Source: Strongylocentrotus purpuratus
Taxonomy: Eukaryota; Echinodermata; Echinoidea; Camarodonta; Strongylocentrotidae
DNA length: 64,000 nt
Reading direction: 5' to 3'
Assembly: GCF_000002235.5 (NCBI RefSeq)
Contig: NW_022145596.1
Location: 27,259,299 to 27,323,298, forward strand
Numbering within the stretch: the first letter of the stretch is position 1; each line of letters opens with the position of its first letter. The position numbers and the translations under genes are program-made. The notes under the pieces are model-generated. The model saw only the letters and a program-made list of their open reading frames with translations. It was not told the DNA's origin and ran no database searches. This document shows, in pieces, positions 40,700 to 53,546 of this stretch.

Positions 40700-40960
40700 A
40701 AAAAAAAGGAAAAGAAAAGAAAAGAAAGAAAGTAAAAGAAAGGAAAGCAAAGAGAAGAAAGAAAGAGAAATAAAGAAAAAAAGGAAGGAGAGGAAAGAAA
40801 GGAAAAGTAAGAAAAAAAAGAAAAGGAAAAAAAGAAGAAAAAAGAGAAGGGGAAACAAGAGAAACGGGGGATGAAAGAGAGGAGAGAGAGGGGAGGTAAG
40901 AGCCTGAGAGAGGAGGAGTGGGAGTAAAAGAGAGAGGGGGTTGTTGGGTGGAGTCGTCTC
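40700..40960 (+). repeat. Purine (A/G) tract
   Basis: About 260 bp of almost pure A and G within the hAT-like element; the long K/E or F/S frames across it are low-complexity artefacts. Confidence 0.9.
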
Positions 40961-41259
40961 GTCGAGGGAGCAAGAAAGACACGAGTAAATATGTTGCTGT
41001 GTCGGGTCAGCTGTGTAGGTATTCTTGCTCGATCCTCGTGTACTATATCAATGCAGAAGTTTGAAGTCGGTGAGATGTATATTGTCGGTCAGCCGACAAG
41101 TTTTTTTCCCTACGAACTGTGACTTTTATCCGCTGTGACGACTTCGAGAGTGACTACAACTACAATACTTGTATTTTCTCGAAGTTTCACTTTCCTATAA
41201 TATCAGCTAAATAAATCAGAGGTTTAACATTTTCGGGGAAACTAAATTCAAACAAGGAC

Positions 41260-42010
41260 TAAGAGACAACAACGGTACGACGAATCATCTTCCTTTCTTT
41301 ATATTTTGATGAAACGCCCAAAATTCCGCGCTTCACGCGGGAGGGGAAAACTTCATTTAGACGAGTCGAGAACGGTACAACGAATCATCGTCTTTCTCTA
41401 ATAATTTAAGGAAACGTCTAAGCTTCCGCGCTTCGCGCTGAGGGAGGGAAAATAAATTCAGACAAATAAGGGTTAAGAGTCGCGTACGGTACAACGAATC
41501 GTCTTCTTTCTCTAATAATTTAATGAAACGTCAAAACTTCCACGCTTCGCGCGGGAGGGGGAAACTTCATTCCGACAAGGATTAAGAGTCGAGCACGGTT
41601 CAACGAATCGTCTGCTTTCTCTAATAACTTAAGGAAACGTCAAAGCTTCCGCGCTTCGCGCGAGAGGGGGAAACTGAATTCAGATAAATATAGGGCTTAA
41701 TAAGAGTCGAAAACGGTGCAACGAATCGCCTTCTTTCTCTAATAATTTAATGAAACGTCAAAACTTCCGCGCGGGAGGGGAAACTAAATTCAGATGAGGA
41801 TTAAGAGTCGAGAACAGTACAGCAAATCGTCTTCTTTTTATAATAATTTAATGAAACGTCAAAGCTTTCGCGCTTTGCGCTGGAGGGGGGGGGGGTAAAC
41901 TTCATTTAGACAAGGATTAACAGTCGAGAACGGTACAAAAAATCGTCTTCTTTTCCTAATAATTTAAGGAAACGTCTAAGCCTCCGCGCTTCGCGCTGGA
42001 GGCCTATCAC
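41260..42010 (-). repeat. Minisatellite array 2, inverted, about seven monomers
   Basis: On the minus strand the monomers have the same blocks as arrays 1 and 3: GCGCGAAGCGCGG, GAAGCTTTGACGTTTC, ATTAGAGAAAGAAGACGATT, TCTCGACTCTTAATCC. Several copies carry point changes or lose the hairpin block (41775). Confidence 0.93.
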
Positions 42011-42725
42011 CCACGCGCGCTTTTCAAGTGATTCGCTTGCTCACTACCGCCCCTCCCTAAAATAAGATCCTAGCTCCGCGCCTGCATTAAAATATATAGC
42101 TATGATGCTGACTAAGTTGACGAAATAATTCGTATATTTATGTCGTCGAGGAAAATGATCATTTGCGCATACGCAAGTACTGTACTATAGATAGTCCATA
42201 GGAAAAACAATTTAGCCTTCGGCCCCAGGTTTATAGGGTTAAATTTGTAGATATTGGGACATTTAATTTTGTCGGTAATTGGTGGCTAGTTTTGTCGGTA
42301 ATCGTTGGCCTCTACACCCCCCCCCCCCCCTCCCCACTGAAAAAGGTTTACCGACGCCCCTGACTGTCTTGTGACGCTCATCATTTCTCAATCCCTATCA
42401 AGCAAGGAGGGAATAAAACCAAAATAAATCTTGGGATATAATTAATTTCTTATTCTGGGTCTTTGACAGGGAATCGTCTGCAAATAGTGTCACTCGATGT
42501 GAACGTTTAGTAGATATGAACCATGTTCGTTTTAGTTAATATTTCTCCTCAGCCTCCATGGCGCGGGGTTGGATCGATAATGGAGGCCGGATTACACATC
42601 ATGGAAGTTTGATTACGTAATATGGCAGAGTAAGTTTGACGACCACGTTGACCGTGCTTAAGATTTCTTTTAGATTCTAGATTTGCAATCAAAGCTAAAA
42701 TATTATCTCGAGTGGGAAACGTTAA

Positions 42726-43091
42726 AGGTAAAGACCAGTTATGGTCATGCGATTGCATTGTGAAAGAAACGTTGTGGAATCGATCATAAAAGGTTGATCA
42801 TCTAGCATCTAGCATCTGCAAGGTTCTGGAATCATCAAAATGATAAGAAATTTGGCCCATTCTTCTAAAAGTTACAAGCACTATACACAGAAAGATGTAT
42901 ATGGGACTACCCTATATCTCTCACAGACCATGAGAGAAACAAATTTACCAAATGTATGAATTAGTAGGCGGTTTCCCGGCAAATTTTTTATCATCATGTA
43001 TAAGTCAAAACATATTCTTTCACATGATTGGTAATGAGAGCTTCCATTTCATTTTTTGAAATTGGGGCGTTTCCAATACTGGTCTTTACCT
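42726..43091. mobile_element. TTAA-flanked MITE, family A
   Basis: Terminal repeats AGGTAAAGACCAGT are perfect. TTAA lies on both outer sides (42722-42725, 43092-43095). The interior (GTCATGCGATTGCATTGTG, CTGCAAGGTTCTGG, AATTTGGCCCA) is shared with the 45687 element. Confidence 0.88.
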
Positions 43092-43412
43092 TTAACTTGT
43101 GACTTACGTACAATGTTGTAAAACTTTTCTAGGTGATAAATGGTTGCACTCACACATACTCTTGTCGCCTGTCGCCAATTCGATGTCTTGTGTCTACGTG
43201 TGTACATGACTCATGTGCTTTACATTTCGAAATATAGATTGTACATTCCATATTGAACTTTTTAAGCAAACTTTTCTCTTTAACAACACATCGCTATTTA
43301 TACATTTGAAATGATCTCATCATGTACGTAGTACTGCTGTACATGTTTACTTGTATATATTTGTTCATGTTTCACAACTGTTGTACAAACATAATGTAAT
43401 ATGGTCAGGCCG

Positions 43413-44081
43413 CCCGGGGGTCTCAGTCAAATATAAATACTGTTAGCAGGCGTGACCAAGAAAACGCCCGTATATTATAAAGGAGTGTTTTTTTTTTTTT
43501 TTTTTTATAGATTGGACGGGGTCCGCGCGGTGCCGCATTAAGCGGTTCAAATGCGTCCATTTTGGGCCATTTTCAAGAAAAAGGGTACTTTTTCAAAATG
43601 GTTCAAAATTCTGCTGTACGGGCCGATATACTCGTTTAGGGGTAGGGGTATTTTCATAGCTCTCAGGGCCAAACCGGGGAAGAAGGAAAAAATGGTAATG
43701 ATTGCCTATCTTTGCGAGACTATCGGTCGCCGCCTGCGCCCGCCAAAGAAAGGACTTCACAAAAAGGACTATGATGGAAGTGTACAGGTTTATGTTTGCT
43801 TCTCTTTTGAAATTTGACATCAGAAGCACAATTTGATTTATTTAAGTCAACAACTTAAATAGTAATCCCTATCGCACTTCAAAATGCTCAAGGGGTTGTA
43901 ATTTTACAATACTAGTTTCGTAGTACATTTTTTGAAGTACCCGTTTATGGTGTGAATTCGGGTAAACAACCACTCGAAATCCTGTACTTTGGCTTTAAAA
44001 GAAATCCTCGTTTAGGGGGTGTCTGGAAAACCTGTGGTAACGCATGCTTACATTATTTGTACATGACTGAGACCCCCCGGG
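43413..44081. mobile_element. MITE with CCCGGGGGTCTCAGTCA inverted ends
   Basis: CCCGGGGGTCTCAGTCA at the left pairs with TGACTGAGACCCCCCGGG at the right. The interior contains an 88-codon frame (43551-43817) with no recognisable domain. No target duplication was read. Confidence 0.75.
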
Positions 44082-44733
44082 ATAAAAACTGCTTTGCATA
44101 CTGCAATTAAAATACTATATAAAACAATATTAATAGTAAAATAGTACAATACATGAAATAAAGCAAGAGCAAAAATATAGAATGATAATGGAAACAAAAT
44201 ATGGAAACGTTTGCTTGGATTGTCTCAAAAAAGAAGTTTACCCCAACACACATCGTAGAGTGCAGGGATCACGGACACAGAACTATTTTACTATATATTG
44301 TTTTACATTGTTTTTGGTCATTTTCTTCCTTTCGTTTATTAATTTTCCAACAAAATATCACAATAATGAATACAATGGAAACTTATGCAAAATATTTTCT
44401 TTGAAATATAGAAATATCATTACAAAATTCAATACCTTTGAAATGGAAAAACTCGAAAATTACAACTGAAATTGATCAGTATTTTACGAAAATGGAGACG
44501 TCCTTTTTCAGAAACAAGAACATAATTTTCACTTCCGGTAAATCTGCAGAACCAGCTGCTTCAGCTCCGGGGAAAATACGACATGTCTAAGAAAATGGGA
44601 TTTCACTTGATAAATAATGATCCTTCGGTATGGCGCCCTCATCATTCCCGACGAAACTGTTCAACCTCGGCTACAACTTTTTCGAGGGCTCGGTTTTGTT
44701 TTATTACAGTCCCTTCAGTCAGTCGATGCTTCA

Positions 44734-44811
44734 CGGTATACCGAACAGTTGGACTTTATCGAGTCACATTCGCGGTATACCGAACAGTTGGACTTTATCG
44801 AGTCACATTCT
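44734..44811 (+). promoter_or_regulatory. 39-bp tandem duplication just upstream of the SLC23 start
   Basis: Two copies (44734-44772 and 44773-44811) differ only at the last base. Each has the palindrome GGTATACC and GTTGGACTTTATCGAGTC. It lies about 95 bp before the SLC23 ATG, so in the 5' UTR or core promoter; any regulatory role is inferred. Confidence 0.6.
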
Positions 44812-44905
44812 GTTTTATGAGTTGTTACACAATCATATAAAAAGCGGGAGTAATTCTTTTGTTCTTCTCTGAGTATTGAGCGTTCTAATACCATTACTAG
44901 ACAAA

Positions 44906-45106
44906 ATGGCTTACATGGGTGACGATGTCGGTAAGAGACTTGGGGGACTAGAGGACGATGACGAGAGCGATGTCGACCACGGGTCCTACAGCTCGTATGA
45001 GGCCAGAAAGAGAGCGGATCAAATCTTGAAAGAGATGTCGAGCAACATGATGTACAAGCTTGAAGACAGACCACCTTGGTATACTACCAGTATCCTGGCT
45101 TTCCAA
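44906..45106 (+). CDS. SLC23: SLC23 exon 1 with start codon
   Basis: 67 codons. The ATG at 44906 in context AAAATGG was chosen because [14 protein letters not shown] follows and upstream in-frame codons include no other ATG. It ends [12 protein letters not shown] in phase 0 at GTAAGT, inside TM1. Confidence 0.9.
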
Positions 45107-48100
45107 GTAAGTTCTTCTTAATCTAGAGGTGCCAAAGGCACGTCACCCCGTCCCAAAATAATACAAAAAATCAAAATAAAGGGATGAGAAAAGGGGGACG
45201 AAGAAAAAGAGAAGCATGGATTGATTTTTATTTTCTTGTCAAATAATTTGGAACCAAAAGGCACACCAAAAGTAGAGGGACCAAAACTAAATCATTCGTT
45301 TCGTTAATGGCCACACATGAAAACATCTGATCTTTCGCATTATTTGTATCATGTAACAAATTTATGTATAGTTTAGTTGACAATGTATCTATATGTCAAG
45401 TAGATTAAGTTCAATTCAAATTCATTGATCATGCACAAATAAACAAACGATTAGCATAAAATTCATTCTATCGCTTGTTTCTGTCAAATTTCAAATGTTG
45501 TCAAATAAACGCAATATTTTGCAATATGTTCGACAGATTTTTTCGATTTTGTTTGTTGAGAGACTATTTTCCGTACATGTAAACAATTAATGTCGATACA
45601 AAGGTTGCAATTGTTAGCAGTCTCGCCAACAAAGACGTTTGCATTCTACCGTGTATAGAAATTGCCATTGTTGACTCTGAACTTCAAGATAAAGGTGAGT
45701 TGTGGTCATCCGATTGCATTGTGAAAGAAAAGGTGTGGAATGGATCAGAAAAATGTGATCATGTAGCATGTAAGTATTGGTGTGTACTGCAAGGTTCTGG
45801 GGTCGACAAAATCATAATAAATTTGGCCCAGTCTTTGGTAAAATAACAAGCAGAAAGATAAACATCTTTCTGTGTACACAAATGGTGTCAGGGCTACAAA
45901 CCTTGATTTCTAATCTTTCTATGCTCATTACTCAGCCAGTATAGCATACGTTTTCTACCAAAATTGTTTGGCAAGTGACATTTATTTGTAATCTTGAACA
46001 TTCAGTGTAAGTTTCGTTTGATTCTGTGAGAATTCATTTAAAAAAAAAAAACCAGAACTCACCTTTATCTTTAATACAATTTCAATTAAATGAAAATTGT
46101 ATACACTTTCGGCTCTGACACACCCCCTTATAACGATTTTCAAAGTTTCCTCGGTCCTCCAAGATTGGTGCGCAGAGGGGGGGGGGGGGGGGGGGGGGGG
46201 GTAATTTTGTCATTACATGATCTCTTACCTATTTTTCTTCTTTGTGGGAGGGGTGTTCCCTTTGGGCACCACTGGATATTATATTCTTGGTTTATATAGC
46301 GCTTAGTATCTCTGCGATGTCTCTAAGTGCTTTAATATTCATCCGATACAGGCTTGCCCGCACACAACGTATGCACCCCCCTCTCTCCTCCTCCCTGGGG
46401 CGCCATTTTGCAGGCGCTCACAATGCTGACCAAATCACAATGAGTTTCACGTCTTTAGCCCATTTAGACAACCCGTGTGGAGAGAAGCGATGTACATAAC
46501 ATTCCTTGCTCAAAGACATAAGTGCTATGTCGGGGATTGAACTCACGGCTTGCATCTCCAGTCAAGACATGTTCAAACCACTCGACTACGACACCTGGCA
46601 TGTCTCTTATCAAGCTCACATGGTTCATGTCTTTTCACAGCACTTTTTGACTATGTTCATTGGGTGCATCGCGGCTCCATTGGCACTAGCCCCTTTCCTG
46701 TGCATTGACCAGGACATCAAACTCCTCTCCAAGTTTATCGCCACTATCATCTTCGTGTCCGGAATCCAAACCTTTTTTCAAACTACCTTTGGTATAAGGT
46801 AGGTCAGGAACTCTTAAATGGCAGTCATGATATTGGGGAGAGTTGATTCATAATTTTGTGTGAAAATAAAAAAAATAGAAAATGTCCTAGGTTTCCGATT
46901 TCTTCCAAGCTCTTTTCCCTCGGTTCAGTTCTCAAAATACATTATCAATACTATATTTCTGTGTTCCTCCCCCAAAATAAATAAAAATATAAAGAGAGAT
47001 AAAACAGAATATTCTACTTAGATATACATTTTTAAAGAAAAATTGTAGTAGTTTTGTGTGTTTGCACAAATGGGACAGCTATCTGATACTACGTTACAGT
47101 GACATCACCGATTCAGCCAATATAAACTTTCCCAAAGCCATTTGATAATGCTTTCATCATAAGTTGTTATTTCGTCAGAAGTTGTCCGATATGAAATTAT
47201 TAGATGCAAGAGTCGAAGCAAATTTGAATTAAAGTGATATTATCTGTTTGTTTCACTTCTGCTGTGTATAGTTCTTATTTTCATCGCAGATCTTGTATCA
47301 TTTCTCAAATTCAAATTATATTTAAACAATTATTGTTCAACAATCACCTAATAATGTTATATTTTGCAATTTGTTTCTCTAAATCCACATGAATCATTTG
47401 TTATTGTCTGTACTCTGAATAATTCACATTAACTTTGAGCAGGGTATTATAATATTTAACACAACAGTATTTTAAGTTAAAATGAGTATTTTTATATTGC
47501 ATTTTAAGTTCTTGATTCTATAGGCCTATGTAATTATGCCAATCTGTATTCACTGCAAAGGTATATACTGAATACTACAATTTGTACGTGTTTTATTTTT
47601 CGAATCAGCCATTTATTTGCAAGCAGGCTTTTTTCAAGGGGGGGGGGGTTTAACATTTTAAAATCGGGCCGAAAATTTCGCAACGACTCAGCCAGCCGCT
47701 GAATAAGCTGGGGGGGGGGGGGTGGGTGGGTAAGGGGACACTTTTTTTGTTTTTTGTTGTTCTCGAAATATGAAAATTTGACATTTTGCTCCGTTGGGGG
47801 GGGGGGGGGTTAGGGCAATATTTTTTTTTTTTACGCGCCTGTCTGTACGGATAAACCTTAGTTTCATTGGTTTGAATCAATGAGAATAGGACATTGAGCC
47901 AGAAGAATTTGACAGCAATGATTAATAATACCCCAGTTGGTAGTACTTCTCCCGCCCGACATTCCGTTGTCGGATATGATATGTAAATTATTTTGTTCCG
48001 TAACTCCAGTTAAGTATACACAAAAATGGCAGGACGCAAGAGGTTAACGTTCTTGTGCATGGCCGGTGCTCTGATAAGCACATCAATACACAACATAAAT

Positions 48101-51100
48101 AATGAGCTGTACCTTTAATAAATGAATGTATCAGTCAACCAATGTACAAAGCAATTAACCAATAATTGTCTTCCCAGACTTCGATGGATTAAAAAAAAAA
48201 TGACCTCTAGATGCTGTTTAATTCAATAAACATGTATTTCTTTCACAAAAATAAAAATGAACATGTTAACAAAAAATGTATTTACAATGTAATATGAAGG
48301 AGACGAAATTCCCTTGTATCCTATATTTTTCTGTAGGTTGTCTATGGTAGTGGGACCGTTTCACTTTCAATTTATTTCAATAAACTGATTAGATTTGATT
48401 GATATCGTCTCTTTGTGTTTACAGGCTTCCTATGGTTCAGGGATCGTCTTACTCATATGTTCTCCCTCTCATATCTATGATGGATATGAGAGGGGAATGC
48501 CCGGGTATAAGTGGTGAGTCTAGCCTCAGTAAAATCATAATTGTCATGTTTTGACTGAAGTATCTGGGGTTTCTTTCAATACACCTTACCCAATACCACC
48601 AACTACAAATGAACATGAACCTACAGTGTATCTGAACAAAAAACATATTATGAAGTATATTTTTATATACCAACTTATATATATTAACATTGTGTAAGAG
48701 ACCTAAGTAGGCCTGCCATAGGTCATAATTATGCTTCGTTCTGTTGGCCCTATGTTTTCTTGTACTACACCCAGTTTTTAAACACCAGATTGCTTCGGTG
48801 AAACCTTACTAGAATGTTAAATCCCAACCGTAATAACTCTATTCCAAAGACCAGCATTCTTTAATATTTTAACAGGGCAGAAATGAGGATCAATGATTAC
48901 ACTAAACTAAACTGGTTGGCTACAGACCATCAGACAGACAGCCAACGAGACAGACAGCCCTCGAACCCCGACATATCAAGAGACAGACAACCCTCGAGAC
49001 CGACAGCCCACGAGACAGAAAACCCTTGAGACCGACAGCCCACGAGACAGACAACCCCCGCGACCGACAAACCATGAGACTGACAGCCCTCGAGGCCGAC
49101 ATACCATGTGACTGACAGCCGACAAGACCGACTGACCATGAGATATTATAAGGAAAAGGGAATGGCAAGAACGCGTCTAGGACGGATCCAGAACGTAGTT
49201 TGGTGTGATGGGGGCTTTGGGTATCACCTTCCACTGTCTTGTCTAGTGCACCATTTTACCTGCTTTAGGTGTGTAAGGAGCTTAAAGTATTTGTCTCGAA
49301 CAGCAGATGAAAAGTTGGAGGTTTACTAACCTCAAAGTTGTTTTTAAATGCAAGAAAGAAAGTCATGATTATCACTACCAAAGATATTGACAGTAGATAA
49401 AACACACGCAAGTAAAATTTGTCCATTGTGACAAGACGTACCTTACACTAGGGATGTGAGAGAAGCCAAGCTTCTGTCATCGTAACAAAGTAAATATCAT
49501 ACATTTTGCATGTAAATTAACCTTTTCTTGAGTCTGAGTTGCAAAATCAACATGAATATGTAAGCAGTTGTTTGAGGACTGTAATAACAATGCGTAAGGG
49601 CTTTAGACCCACAGCCAAACTTGATACAAAAGGATTTTCACAAAACTTATTGAAAAGGCTGCTGCTTAGTCATCCCTGGCAGCAAAAGATGAATATGGTA
49701 TTGTTAGACAGAATCTTTGTTACTTATAAAATGAAATTTAATTCAAGGTCACACAGATTATATCTTTTAAATTGGAATCTGCCAAAGCCGGGTATTCTTT
49801 TTTTATACGCATTGTATAATACACACTGTACAATGTTGAACTATTCCTTTCCTTTTTATCCTTGTCGATTTCAGGAACCAACTCGACGGCGGTACATGAA
49901 GAAGTAGAGGATGAATTTCATAGTCGAATGCAGGAGGTAAATCTGAAACATTTCCCTATCAACCAAAAACTCCAACGGATCAAGACATTAAAAAAAAAAG
50001 CATTTCACTCCTTTGTATGTTTAGTTAGAGTTTTTTTTTTTTTTTTTAGTAAGAGCACATTTTTTTTTTTTTGTCCCGGAAATTTGAAAATTTGGCCGAC
50101 CGATATTTTTGTTTTAACTTTTGTTTTATTAAAACAAAATTGAGGGGGGTGTTTTCCTCCAAATCACACTATATACACAAAATTGAGGGTGGGGGAGGGG
50201 GGGGGGGGTCGAAAAAGAAAAAGCGAGAGAGAATGAGGAAAACAGAGAAAAAGGGAATGAGAAAGGAAGAGTTAAAGAAGTGACATAAATATACGAGAGA
50301 TGGTTACGTAATACTAGTTTATAAGAGGGATTAGACCACACCGCAAGGTCACTGGACAGGTAGCTATCTCATCAACTGAGTTCTCAATTAACATAAAAAA
50401 AAGAGGACCATGGGGACCAATGGTCACCGATTAGGCATTGTTTTCTATATACAGTGCGTCCCAGAAAAGACGAAACCGACGGAGTATTATCGATGTTTTA
50501 TCATAACTTAGTCACATTTGTAATTAAAAAATGACAGATCCGGCCTCCTCTTTCAATTTTGATGCAACGCATATGATGCATCGCATGAGTGATCAAAATT
50601 TGAAGAGAGGAAACCAAAAGGTCATTTAGTGGACGGTATTTGAATTTCAAAGAGAAAATCACATTTCTAGAAAGTTGAGTTTCTGCCCTTTCATATTATG
50701 TCACCTCAATCAGGAAAAATGAGCAAGGAATGACAAAGTTCTGTTTGTTTAAAGTAGTGCTTGCATTAATTTCCATAATTTTACCAAACGAATTCGTTTT
50801 CACTGGCTTCCTGCCGTAGCAACGTTTTGTTGACAATCAGCCATGCATGGAGTCTTTCGTCTACGGCAGAAACTCAACTTTCTAGAAATGTGATTTTCTC
50901 TTTGAAATTCAGATACTGTCCGCCAAATGACTTTTCGGTTTCCTCTCTTCAAATTCATTTGAATCACTCATGCGTGAAATATGTATTATATGAGCTGCAT
51001 CACATGAAAGAGAAGGATCTAAGCTTTACAAATATGTGTCATTTATCAAATATGATTGTGATTGAGTTATGATAAAACATCGATAATTCTCGGTTTCGTT

Positions 51101-51578
51101 TTTTTTTTCTGGGACGCCCTGTAGAGGGAGCAAGTAACTACAAGTAGGGCAGTGTGACTTTAAACAAGATGCAAGAAATAACATAACCATAAGATAAAAG
51201 TGAGGTCTTAAAACTTGTACTGGTAAACAGAAGGTTTATGCCTTCTTCTTTCTTTACATGGAATTTCATTTAGTAGTCTGATGAAATATGGAATTGCACT
51301 ATCCCTTATAATTAGCCTGTTTGTTCTGAATTTGATTTGTGGGTACGCCTGGGTATGTCCGGTATGTGTGTTAGGTTCACGGGTTTGGACGATCCGAGAT
51401 GTCGAAAGTCAGAAGTTGCCATGGAAACGGAGTGCTTCAAGGGAAGGATAAAATGTAGGCCTAACTTATGAATACAAAATATAAAAAGAGCAGAATAAAA
51501 AACAATGTCATATGACACCTGTTTGTTATTTAGTTTAATAATTTAAAGAAAGCTGAATTTGAACCCAGGGCCATACAC

Positions 51579-51614
<36 letters not shown>

Positions 51615-51762
51615 TCTCTCTCTTCTCTCTCTCTGTCTTCGTCACTGCCTTCATTTTCCCTCTCTACTTTCTTCATACCACGAAGTATATGTAATGTATA
51701 TGTGTATGCATGGATCATAGGGAAATAATCACTTATGTCGCTGAAATGATTCTTCTTCTTCC

Positions 51763-51809
<47 letters not shown>

Positions 51810-53510
51810 TCAGCAGTATCATAATTATCATTATTGTAGTTGGTGTTGTTACTATTGTTATTATTGTAATGATTATCATTGATATTGCTATTGTCATTGT
51901 TATCGTTATTCTTAGGATATATATATATAGTTAGGGTATATAATACCGAGCATTTATTTCGTTTGTATCGACCTCTATACGTTTTAGTTTTGACAGTATT
52001 TGCAGCTGAATATCTTATTCTACTGCTACGAACTTAACATTGAAATAATTAATAATCTGTTATTTTCATATTCACAATATATTGTATTGATATTAGGCCT
52101 TTTTGTCGGTATACAACATGTAAAAGGGGACAAAAATCCGTACTTTTTTGTGACTAGCAACAACGAAAGAAGGGCCTTTCTCCCCAGCCGGATCCACCAC
52201 TGTTCCAGTACGTTTATATTCGCAGTAGGGTGTGGGTGAAACCGTGTGGTATACTAAAATACAAAAAAAAAATCAAACAGTTTGTAAATTAAGAGTTAGA
52301 GCATTTGTTTTCAAAAATTGTAATCTCTTATACATTTTCGATACTAACACTATTATTTTATCTAACTTATCGTGACCTCAAATGGCTGAGATAACATTGT
52401 AATCAAATAGGAAGCTCATATAGTATGATTCAGGTGCTAATATTTGTTATTATTATTATTTTTTCTTGATGGGTAAACCGATTATTAACCATGGTAACGA
52501 CCATGTTGGTCACATTCATCACCAACTCTATGACTATCAGATAATGAAAGCTGAGGTTACTAGATAACAGATATATCAATTGTTATGGCTCATATTCTGC
52601 TTTTTTGATATCTTGTTTTGGTTATTTTCATTTCTTTTTTGGGTCACAGATGCAACATTCTTTGATATTCAGTTTCCATGGAAACTGCCATTTTCTTACA
52701 TGACTGTGGCTTTAAGCTACCTATTTTTTTAAATTATAATAAAAAGGTCAGCTAAAATGAGTCAATGTATACCATTTGTTTCTGTTGTTGAAAAAAATTA
52801 TCAAATTGTTCTACAATTCAAATATTTCTTGATCTGTTTCCATGGTAACGGCCTAGCGGTCACGTCAATCACCTACTTCATGGCAAACAGATCACGTAAG
52901 CTGAGGGTCCTAGCGAACCGAAAATCATCATTTAGAATTATTCAAACATTTATTTAGTAATAAATTTATTAGTTTTAGGTATTTTCTTATACAGATATCT
53001 TTTTTTCCCATTGGTTTCCATAGCCTCGGCATTTCAAACTCATAATTAACATTGTATCAATTAAAAGGTCTTTCTCAGATTATACATATTCGGTCAAAAT
53101 TGTAAAGTCATGGTTTTTTTTAACATTCTCTCCATTTTCGAGCAAAAACTGAAATTTTTAGTGAAAAAATACGCGTGGTATCCACCCCATTTAAGTCTTT
53201 AATATTTTTGCAAAAGTCCTGGCAAATAGTGTTTGAGTGTACGTACTTTAATACGTGTTTGCTAAACAGACACTTTATGCGTCATTTTAGTTCTTTACCA
53301 GCTATTCACTTAAATCATGTTTGACAGATTCTTTGCAGCGATTGCTTTCGCTTCTACATCTAACGTTGGTCCCAGAGAATATCATGACAAACAAAAATTT
53401 AAGAGAGAAGACAATTACACTTTTTTAATTCAAGTTTATATTACATAAAAATGAAAGTGTTGATATTCAAAATCGACTGAGTGCCACATAACGATGATTT
53501 TTCTTTCTTA

Positions 53511-53546
<36 letters not shown>

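Larger units (their letters stand above)
40618..42362. mobile_element. hAT-like nonautonomous transposon carrying a minisatellite, 1745 bp
   Basis: The ends CAGGGGCGTC and GACGCCCCTG form a 10-bp terminal inverted repeat. The perfect 8-bp duplication ACTGTCTT flanks them (40610-40617 and 42363-42370), as expected of hAT insertions. Contents in order: a purine tract, about 300 bp of unique sequence, the inverted minisatellite (41260-42010), an inverted remnant of a CAGGCGCGGA...AGGATC terminus near 42050-42084, AT-rich DNA, and a C run. It has no transposase, so it would depend on one elsewhere. Confidence 0.93.
42363..44500. other. Intergenic region with two MITEs
   Basis: Besides the elements listed separately, 42371-42720, 43097-43412 and 44082-44500 show no gene. 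A T run lies at 43489-43507. Confidence 0.6.
45107..46640. other. SLC23 intron 1
   Basis: It holds a TTAA MITE and a SINE (separate entries), plus a G run at 46176-46201. Confidence 0.7.

Noticed and set aside
40605..40982. Lys/Glu-rich and Phe/Ser-rich frames
   Set aside because: Translation of the purine tract in the hAT-like element.
43551..43817. 88-codon basic frame
   Set aside because: Inside the 43413-44081 MITE; no homology recognised.
48920..49234. 104-codon minus frame with repeated GLSVSRAV-type units
   Set aside because: Translation of the minisatellite.
49539..49907. 122-codon plus frame
   Set aside because: Mostly intron; it only overlaps SLC23 exon 4 in a different frame at its end.
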